Assembly: GCA_040752025.1 (NCBI GenBank)
Contig: JBFMFR010000021.1
Coordinates: forward strand, 1-64,000
Source of the DNA: JBFMFR01 sp040752025
GTDB taxonomy: Bacteria > Chloroflexota > Anaerolineae > Anaerolineales > UBA4823
Length of the DNA stretch: 64,000 bases
Direction of reading: 5' to 3'
Positions 58,988 through 64,000 of the stretch are shown here, in pieces. The notes beneath the pieces were generated by a model. It was not told the origin of the DNA and searched no databases. It worked only from the letters and a program-made list of their open reading frames with translations. The first letter of the stretch is position 1. Each line of letters starts with the position of its first letter. Both the position numbers and the translations under genes were made by a program.

Positions 58988-59740
58988 TTAGGTGACTTGC
59001 CCGATGTGCAGCTCGGTGAGGCCGGGCAGGTCCAGCCAGCCGTCCTGGCTGAAGCGGGCGAAGATTTCGTGGGCGGTATGGACGAAAGCCGGGTAGAGAG
59101 GATGATCTTCATCGGGAGCGTAGGAGGCGCTGGCCAGCGAGCCGGCGAAGGTCTCTTGATCCTGGCGCTGGGTGAAGGGGAAGCCCAGGGTTTGGAAGTC
59201 GTCGCTGCCGAAGAAGTAGCCCAGGGGTTGGGGCGCAGGGCCGCTGAGGATGGCAGTATCCACGCCATGTTCTGGGGTGTGCAGGTCGCGGAGGGCCTGG
59301 CCGAGGGCTTTATCTGTGCCGGTGTTGTTCAGGATTGCCAGCCAGCCGCCGGGTTTGAGCAGGCGCAGGAACTCGCCGCGGGCGGCAGCGGGCTCGAACC
59401 AGTGGATGGCCTGCGCCACGGTGATCAGGTCGATGGAGGCCGAGCGTAGGGGCACGGCCTCGGCGCTGGCGGCGATCACGGCGCAGGCAGGCAAGCCGGC
59501 GAGGGCCTGCCCGGCGAGGGTGCGCATCTCGGGGTTGGGCTCCAGGGCGTAGACGTAGCCAACCCGGCCGGCGAAGCGGCGGGTGAGGATGCCCGTGCCG
59601 GCGCCCAGGTCGGCGACCCGGGATTGGGCGGAAAGCCGGGCGGTCTCGAAGATGGCCTGCAGGGCGGCGGGGGTGTAGTCCCAGCGGTAGCGGGCGTACC
59701 TGGCGGCTTTGGCGGAGAAAAGCGACCTGGGGTCCATCAT
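58988..59740 (-). CDS. SAM-dependent methyltransferase (class I)
   Basis: 250 aa. Motif I is VADLGAGTGILTRRFAG, post-I is VYALEPNPEMRTLA, and the catalytic-region motif is DLITVAQAIHWFEP, as in the UbiE/COQ5-like methyltransferase group. PGGWLAILNN is motif III. GAGG before the ATG at 59740 and the fit to the family start (MMDPRSLFSAKAARYARYRWDY) decide the start; an in-frame start at 59824 is unlikely. Substrate unknown. First of a minus-strand cluster, with the histidine phosphatase gene 10 bp upstream of it. Confidence 0.85.
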   Translation of the reverse strand: MMDPRSLFSAKAARYARYRWDYTPAALQAIFETARLSAQSRVADLGAGTGILTRRFAGRVGYVYALEPNPEMRTLAGQALAGLPACAVIAASAEAVPLRSASIDLITVAQAIHWFEPAAARGEFLRLLKPGGWLAILNNTGTDKALGQALRDLHTPEHGVDTAILSGPAPQPLGYFFGSDDFQTLGFPFTQRQDQETFAGSLASASYAPDEDHPLYPAFVHTAHEIFARFSQDGWLDLPGLTELHIGQVT

Positions 59741-59750
59741 GCAGTAACCT

Positions 59751-60386
59751 CTAAGCAGGAAAAGCCTCTCCTGGCGCGGGTGGCACGGGCGCGCCGCACC
59801 ACTCCAGACAGCGCAGCGAGCCATCTGGCTGGGCGCGCGCCAGGACGTAAGCGGTGTTGGGGAAGGGTTGGGTGGCGAAGGCGAAGCTGACGTTGGCCAG
59901 GACGAGCGGCAGCATGCAGGTGTACAGGCCGCCGTGTCCCACCAGGATCAGGCTGGCGCCCTGCGGCGATTGCAGCAGGCGCTGGATGAAGGGCTCGAAG
60001 CGCGCCTGGATGTCCAAAAAGCTTTCGCCGCCGGGGATGCGCTGCTCCCAGGCGCCCTGCTCGAGCCAGGCAAGGCGCACCTGGCGATGGAGCGCCCAAC
60101 TATCGGGGTCGGATTTGCCCTCCAGCACGCCGCAGTCGTATTCGCGCAGGGCGTCGCTGGTCTCGACCGGCAGGCCCAGGGCGCTGGCGAGGATCTCGGC
60201 GGTCTGCACGGCGCGCAGCAGGGGGCTGGTGTAGATTTTGTTGGCGCAGGCCGGGTGCAGGTTGTCCCCCAGAGCGGCGGCCTGGGCGCGGCCGCGCCCG
60301 GTCAGGCCGTGTTTGAGGCCGCGGTTGGAAATCTCTTTGAGCAGGTTGGCTTCGCTCTCGGCGTGGCGCACGAAGTACAGGCGCAT
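59751..60386 (-). CDS. Histidine phosphatase family protein
   Basis: 211 aa. The phosphatase motif YFVRHAESEANLL carries the catalytic His of the RHxE/RHGE type, with YTSPLLRAVQTAEILA, LREYDCGVLEG (acid/base) and LVGHGGLYTCML with the second His. Typical length for phosphoglycerate-mutase-like phosphatases (CobC/GpmB-type). Broad phosphomonoesterase by family; substrate not determinable. Starts 5 bp after the preceding minus-strand gene. Confidence 0.9.
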   Translation of the reverse strand: MRLYFVRHAESEANLLKEISNRGLKHGLTGRGRAQAAALGDNLHPACANKIYTSPLLRAVQTAEILASALGLPVETSDALREYDCGVLEGKSDPDSWALHRQVRLAWLEQGAWEQRIPGGESFLDIQARFEPFIQRLLQSPQGASLILVGHGGLYTCMLPLVLANVSFAFATQPFPNTAYVLARAQPDGSLRCLEWCGAPVPPAPGEAFPA

Positions 60387-60391
60387 GAGGC

Positions 60392-61213
60392 TCAGGGTGT
60401 GTAGAGCAGGGCGTTGTCGAACTCGAAGCTGCTGCCGGCCGGGCAGACGATGTTGCCTCCCAGGCCGATGGCGCCGGTGACCAACTGGTCGTTAGTCAGC
60501 TCACCGACCAACTGGTCGTTGATGTAGATCCTGATCTGCGAACCGCGCAGCAGCACGCCGATGCGGTTGGATTTGCCTGAGACGATCTTGTCGCTGGTGG
60601 TGCTGGGATACAGGTTGGTCCACTTGCCCTGCTGCCACAGGTCGAGGCGGAAAGTCTGGCCTTGCTCGTCGATGGACAGGTAGTAGAAGGCCTCGGCTGT
60701 GCCGCGGAAGTAGACGCCGTAGGTGGTCTCCTCTGGGCCGCTCAGCAGGCGGGCATCGACCTGGAAGTAGGCGTCGGAGAGGCTGTTCTGGGTCTTCAGG
60801 CCGGTGTAGAAGTTCATGCTGGTGCTGGCGTCGGTGTTGCAGGTCAGTCGCCAGCGCAGCTTGCCTTTGCCCAGGGTCAACTGGCTCTCGCCAACATCGT
60901 GGGTGGTGCTGCCCAGTTCCCAGTTGTTCTGGCTGTCGACGTTGCTGAATTTGTCGTCGAGGAGCTTCTGCCAGGTGGAGTCGAGAGTCACGCCGCCAGC
61001 CAGGGGCGGGCGAGCTTCCAGGGTCAGGTAGATGACGAAGGGCAACTGGGCGATCAAGAAGACCAGCAGCACCAGGCCCACCAGGCGGCGGTTCTCAGCC
61101 GTCCAGGCGCGGAAGCGCAGCGAGAAGATCCAGGCCAGGCCGGCGACGATCAGGGCGACCGCCAGGACCACCCCGACCGGGATGAGGAAGTTGGCAATCA
61201 GGTTGTCAGTCAT
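60392..61213 (-). CDS. Membrane-anchored protein with concanavalin-like domain
   Basis: 273 aa. Two N-terminal membrane spans (about 8-32 and 42-63), then a beta-sandwich domain of about 180 residues (WELGSTTHDVGESQLTLGKG, AYFQVDARLLSGPEETTYGV, RFRGTAEAFYYLSID, GLGGNIVCPAGSSFEFDNALLY) that resembles LamG/3-keto-disaccharide hydrolase-type folds. The domain would face the exterior. Function unknown. GGAG precedes the ATG at 10 nt. Confidence 0.65.
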   Translation of the reverse strand: MTDNLIANFLIPVGVVLAVALIVAGLAWIFSLRFRAWTAENRRLVGLVLLVFLIAQLPFVIYLTLEARPPLAGGVTLDSTWQKLLDDKFSNVDSQNNWELGSTTHDVGESQLTLGKGKLRWRLTCNTDASTSMNFYTGLKTQNSLSDAYFQVDARLLSGPEETTYGVYFRGTAEAFYYLSIDEQGQTFRLDLWQQGKWTNLYPSTTSDKIVSGKSNRIGVLLRGSQIRIYINDQLVGELTNDQLVTGAIGLGGNIVCPAGSSFEFDNALLYTP

Positions 61214-61231
61214 GGTGTGAGGCTCCTGAAA

Positions 61232-61789
61232 TCACGAGGCTTGTAGTTGGGCGATGATCTCGGCGGCGGAGAGCACTTTGCCGTAGGCGCTGTTGAGGGC
61301 CGCCAGGAAGGCAGCATGCACCTGGGCAACCGGGACGGTCTGCCCGGCGAAAGCCAGGTCGCGCGTGGCGCAGGCGTCGCCTGCCACCCAGCACTCGAAG
61401 CCGAAGTCGACAGCGGCGCGCGTGGCGGCGTCCACGCACATGTGGGTCATCATGCCGCAGATCACCAGGCGCTCGACTGGCAGGCTGCGCAGGTGTTCCA
61501 GCAGGGGCGTGTCGCGGAAGCTGTTGGGGAAGTGCTTCTGCAGGATGGTTTCCGAGTGCAAGGGCTGCACTTCGGGATGGATTTCGGCCCCAGGCGTGCC
61601 GGGCAGGAAGAAGGTCGCCCCGGGACGGTTGGCGATGTGCTGGATGAAGACCACCGGCAGCCCGGCCTGGCGGAAGAAGGCCAGCAGGCCGGCGGCCCGG
61701 CGGGCGGCCTCGGGGCTGCCGGCCAGCTCCATTTTGCCGCCGGGGAAGTAGTCGTTCTGGATATCGACGATGAGCAGGGCGGTATTCAA
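61232..61789 (-). CDS. Isochorismatase-family cysteine hydrolase
   Basis: 185 aa. LLIVDIQNDYFPGGKMEL carries the catalytic Asp, LQKHFPNSF the Lys, and ICGMMTHMCVDAATRAAVDFG the Cys of the Asp-Lys-Cys triad. Nicotinamidase, isochorismatase and related amidases share this fold; the substrate is not clear. TTG start at 61789, with AAGGAG 8 nt upstream on the minus strand. Begins the minus-strand cluster 61789-58988. Confidence 0.88.
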   Translation of the reverse strand: MNTALLIVDIQNDYFPGGKMELAGSPEAARRAAGLLAFFRQAGLPVVFIQHIANRPGATFFLPGTPGAEIHPEVQPLHSETILQKHFPNSFRDTPLLEHLRSLPVERLVICGMMTHMCVDAATRAAVDFGFECWVAGDACATRDLAFAGQTVPVAQVHAAFLAALNSAYGKVLSAAEIIAQLQAS

Positions 61790-61826
61790 TAGGGGATCTC
61801 CTTTTGAAAATGAATGATTTAGGGTA

Positions 61827-61832
61827 ATTATA
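61827..61832 (-). promoter_or_regulatory. -10 element for the isochorismatase-led cluster
   Basis: Minus strand TATAAT (61832-61827), 37 bp upstream of the TTG start. A good -35 is not obvious. Confidence 0.45.
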
Positions 61833-62278
61833 CGTCCCGAGGGGGTTCTTGTGTATAGCTTGAAAGTGTCATTGGGTCTAAGCTCGAATTTTGAAATAAA
61901 AAATTAAAAACATTTTCTTGGAGGAACGAATGCGAAGCTGGAAGCCGGATGACTGATTAGTCTTGTGCGGGGTTCTTGATCTGCGGATTTTTCACGGAGT
62001 TCGCGGAGAAGAACCACGGAGATGGTAAGGATTGAAAGGTGCAGCCGATTACCTATGTTTTAGCACGGATGTTCGGGAAAGGCAAGGGGTTTAAGGGTAA
62101 ATCCCCCGAAGGTTACCCCGGAGGGGGATGGTGTGTTGGCGAACGTGCATCGCACGGCGGCAAAGTGCGCCGCTTGCAGGTGCAACGAGCTTGTGAAAAA
62201 ATCCAGCGTTCGTTGGCAGAAACGGTGAAATGTAGTATGGTTAGAGCAGTCGATCCAACCACCAGGAGTGGAACAGGA
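61833..62278. other. Non-coding stretch with AT-rich part and consecutive hairpins
   Basis: No convincing gene. 61880-61920 is AT-rich (GAAATAAAAAATTAAAAAC). 62095-62173 contains stems in a row: GGGTAA/TTACCC (62095-62100, 62113-62118), CGTGC/GCACG (62144-62148, 62152-62156) and GCGGC/GCCGC (62157-62161, 62169-62173). It lies just upstream of the decayed transposase and could be IS flank or a structured RNA. An in-frame upstream extension of the transposase to 62039 looks spurious. Confidence 0.4.
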
Positions 62279-63237
62279 ATGAACAACACGAACCCAGCGA
62301 ACACACTAGCGGAGACCGAAGGAATGCAGGTGAAAAAGCCTAAGCCAGGACCACGGGTGAAACGCCCGAACCGTGATAAGGCGGAGGTGCGAGCGGTCAA
62401 TTACCACACGTTAGCAGATTTCCGGGTGAAGCATGATGATTGGTTGAATGACTTACTGACAAAGAGTGTAGCCGCATTGATTGCAGATGGGTTAGTTACA
62501 ATGCATCGGGTATCGCAGGATGGCAAACATGTGCGCGCCAGTGCTGGCAGTGGTTCCTTTCGACGACGAGAAAAACTGGAGGCACATCTACAAGCAGCGC
62601 GCACGCAAGTTGAAAGGCTGCGGGAAGAACTGGAAAGCGACCCACAAGCCACCTCAACACGAGAAAAAGCAGCCCGTCAGCTGGCTGTCAAAGAGCCTGA
62701 GCAGCGGTTGACCAAAGCCTTGGCACGTCTGAATGAAATTGAAAAGCCCAAGCAATCATCCAGAGAGAAAAGACAGCCTACCCAGAAGACGAGCAAGCAG
62801 AAGCGCAAACGCGAGATGCGGAAGCACGTGTGATGAAGATGGCGGATGGGAGCTTTCGCCCAGCCTACGATGTGCAATTCTCAACAGATACGCAGACATT
62901 GGTGATTGGCGAGGTGCTGGTAAATAACCAGGGCAACGACAAAGGTATGGTAATGCGCATGCAGGGTCAATACCAAGAGCGTTACGGTTTTCTACCCAAG
63001 GAAGTGCTGGTAGATGGCGGCTTTGTTGACTACAAAGACTTTGAACAAGTGAGCCAACAGAGAACAATCATTTACGCTCCCCCCGCAAACTATCGCAGCA
63101 ACGAACCAGACCCTTACGAACCGCAGGTCAACGATACCCCTGCAATTGTAGAATGGCGGAAACGAATGGCTACAGCAGCAGCCAAGGAAATCTACAAACT
63201 ACGGGCATCTTCGGCTGAGTGCGTCAATGCAATCAAC
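62279..63237 (+). pseudogene. IS1182-like transposase remnant with internal deletion and frameshift
   Basis: Starts MNNTNPANTLAETEGMQ and reads KRPNRDKAEVRAV, then jumps directly to NYHTLADFRVKHDDWLNDLL. The roughly 75-90 residues normally between these blocks are missing, in frame (junction about 62390-62400). GKHVRASAGSGSFRRREKL and a coiled region follow. The frame then shifts by -1 near 62755-62775: the DDE part (TRDAEARVMKMADGSFRPAYDVQF...LVDGGFVDYKDFEQV...SSAECVNA) continues in another frame to about 63237. The terminal part expected after ECVNA is absent. Inactive. A different member from the transposase at the left edge. Confidence 0.75.
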
Positions 63238-63239
63238 AC

Positions 63240-63371
63240 CATCTGAAACGCTCCGGCGCACGTTGGACTGAAGAAGGTGCTGTGTCTACCGCCAAAGCCA
63301 GAGCTGTCGGGTTGAGTGGCTATTGGGATCACGTGACTTCATTTCGCGATTCTTTACCCTTGGCTGCCTAA
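63240..63371 (+). pseudogene. C-terminal fragment of a second transposase
   Basis: In a different frame directly after the first remnant: HLKRSGARWTEEGAVSTAKA, RAVGLSGYWDHVTSF, then stop at 63369. This resembles the C-terminus of an unrelated transposase group (ISKra4-like pattern S-G-x-R-W) rather than the end of the IS1182-type protein. So it is probably a join of two IS ends. About 43 residues only. The stretch 63372-63428 after it shows no other feature. Confidence 0.5.
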
Positions 63372-63428
63372 CAACCTTTTAGTGCTCCCGCCAAAATGAA
63401 CAATTCCCCATCTCGGCTCAGGAAATGC

Positions 63429-63457
63429 TTGCGAAAAGGCCAGGGGTCTAGTAGAAT
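63429..63457 (+). promoter_or_regulatory. Promoter of tRNA-Gly
   Basis: TTGCGA (63429-63434), 17-bp spacer, TAGAAT (63452-63457), placing transcription start about 5 nt before the tRNA. Confidence 0.55.
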
Positions 63458-63468
63458 AAGGCCCACAT

Positions 63469-63540
63469 GCGGGCGTCGCCAAGTGGTAAGGCATCAGCCT
63501 TCCAAGCTGACATTCGTGGGTTCGAGTCCCATCGCCCGCT
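63469..63540 (+). tRNA. tRNA-Gly (anticodon TCC)
   Basis: 72 nt. Acceptor arms GCGGGCG / CGCCCGC pair fully, with discriminator T. The anticodon stem TCAGC/GCTGA encloses loop CTTCCAA with anticodon TCC at 63501-63503, and the T-arm carries GTTCGAGT. The 3' CCA is not encoded. Reads GGA codons (and others in the Gly box by wobble). Confidence 0.95.
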
Positions 63541-63544
63541 CTTT

Positions 63545-63568
63545 CCTCGCCAGAAGTGGCGGGGTTTT
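63545..63568 (+). terminator. Terminator after tRNA-Gly
   Basis: CCTCGCC - 6 nt - GGCGGGG followed by TTTT. Confidence 0.7.
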
Positions 63569-63579
63569 GATTCCAAATC

Positions 63580-63588
63580 TGGTATAAT
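63580..63588 (+). promoter_or_regulatory. Extended -10 promoter of the interrupted tRNA
   Basis: TGGTATAAT (TATAAT 63583-63588), 11 nt before the tRNA 5' end at 63600. It shows that the tRNA-like 5' half was or is transcribed as its own unit. Confidence 0.55.
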
Positions 63589-63599
63589 CCACCTGAGTT

Positions 63600-63632
63600 G
63601 GGCCCGTAGCTCAGCGGCAGAGCGGACGGCTT
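63600..63632 (+). pseudogene. 5' half of a tRNA, interrupted in the anticodon loop
   Basis: GGGCCCG (acceptor 5' strand), TA, D-arm GCTC-AGCGGCA-GAGC, G26 and anticodon 5' stem GACGG, then CTTAGA. The first 31-33 positions match a standard class I tRNA. The sequence that follows does not supply the 3' stem CCGTC, T-arm or CGGGCCC within the remaining 370 nt. Either the gene is broken, or its 3' half lies past the window behind an insertion or intron. CTTAGA (63630-63635) and TCTAAG (63644-63649) form a hairpin at the break. Amino acid identity cannot be told. Confidence 0.6.
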
Positions 63633-64000
63633 AGAGCAGTGAGTCTAAGTTGAGATGCGGGTTATGTAGTTCAGCGTGGCAGTTGGCGCAGACTAGAATG
63701 CACTTTCCAATTTCGACCAAAACGGGTTCGATCTTCCGGTTGGATAATGAGCGCATATCTAGCTTAAAATCCTTGGAAGCCGAGTCAGTATGGTGAAATA
63801 CCAAAGCAGCCAAATTTGTGCTATAGCCACAAATTGAGCAGCGGCCACCAGCGGTACGAACAAGTTCCAGTTTTCTGGCCAGCCCTCTGCGCTTCTGAGC
63901 TTCATAACTTTGTAAATCCTTGTTTTTACAGGCCGACGAACAGAATTTCGTTTGCCGGCCACGCAAGGGTGATCCGCAAACAATACAGTTAGATATTTCC
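63631..64000 (-). CDS. HNH endonuclease, N-terminus beyond window edge
   Basis: Open from the window edge to a TAA at 63633-63631. Two zinc-binding parts are visible: an N-terminal treble-clef-like CIVCGSPLRGRQTKFCSSAC (C-x2-C-x10-C-x3-C), and the HNH core GGRCSICGYSTNLAALVFHH, KCILVCANCHAELHN. The HNH His-His and Asn-x-His residues are present. At least 123 codons. The apparent start at 63966 is a TTG; the true start probably lies outside. The stop codon falls inside the tRNA 5' half on the other strand. HNH proteins of this type include homing endonucleases and restriction enzymes. Confidence 0.8.
   Translation of the reverse strand, partial: EISNCIVCGSPLRGRQTKFCSSACKNKDLQSYEAQKRRGLARKLELVRTAGGRCSICGYSTNLAALVFHHTDSASKDFKLDMRSLSNRKIEPVLVEIGKCILVCANCHAELHNPHLNLDSLL

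Noticed and set aside
62755..62775. Programmed -1 frameshift in the transposase remnant
   Set aside because: Only AAAAG, no strong slippery heptamer seen; the element also carries a deletion and a lost C-terminus, so decay is more likely.
63369..63410. Short ORF or promoter after the transposase fragment
   Set aside because: Only IS-end-like sequence with no start, ribosome-binding site or motif.
63600..63700. Group I intron in the interrupted tRNA
   Set aside because: The break has no visible P1 with the exon end, and no core motifs or 3' exon in the window. It cannot be excluded but is not supported.
1..64000. CRISPR arrays, rRNA genes, prophage
   Set aside because: No regularly spaced direct repeats, rRNA segments or phage structural genes were seen. 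The FG-GAP DNA repeats are coding repeats.

Overview
The window looks like chromosome of a Chloroflexota bacterium, most likely Anaerolineae-like. This is inferred from the GC-rich coding sequence, many lipoproteins and membrane-anchored proteins with Thr/Pro-rich linkers, SARP/BTAD-STAND-TPR regulators with a C-terminal HTH, FG-GAP giants and a T-box on pheST. No rRNA is present, so the taxonomic placement is an inference.

Left edge (1-1900): an IS1182-type transposase has inserted into an ISL3-type transposase. Region 1900-8520: an Rrf2 regulator is followed by a pstSCAB-type ABC transporter, an NfeD-type membrane protease and an M48 metalloprotease. The regulator gene and the transporter operon each carry the same kind of 25-bp palindrome (8-bp arms, 9-bp spacer). 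Region 8520-20040: exported lipoproteins (two with NBR1-type Ig domains, one with peptidoglycan-binding domains around a propeller-like core), a RlmI-like methyltransferase, a PiT phosphate permease, an ASCH protein, a DUF433/DUF5615 toxin-antitoxin pair, lipA, queG, and an AbiEii-type nucleotidyltransferase.

Region 20040-33710: three tandem paralogues of a membrane-anchored C39 peptidase with TPRs, then housekeeping genes (sbcD-like, CBS-ACT, yqeY, pgpH, ybeY, dgkA, endonuclease IV-like, uracil-DNA glycosylase, SurA/PrsA-like foldase, plsC). Region 33730-49930 is the most distinctive part. It is a tandem duplication of a cassette made of a 1236-1308 aa SARP/BTAD-STAND-TPR regulator, an intrinsic terminator/attenuator hairpin, a 72-84 aa protein, and a roughly 1275 aa secreted protein with fourteen FG-GAP repeats. 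A secreted Lys-C-like serine protease with a P-domain follows in convergent orientation.

Region 52500-61800: a T-box leader with pheS and pheT, a homocysteine methyltransferase/MTHFR fusion, and a minus-strand run of a SAM methyltransferase, a histidine phosphatase, a membrane protein and an isochorismatase-family hydrolase. Right edge (61800-64000): a decayed, internally deleted transposase, an intact tRNA-Gly(TCC), and the 5' half of a second tRNA that stops matching a tRNA in the anticodon loop, where the end of an antisense HNH endonuclease gene begins.

Several genes (10278, 20119, 32985 on minus, 41799) have a -10 hexamer only 6-9 nt before the start codon, so their transcripts are probably leaderless or nearly so.
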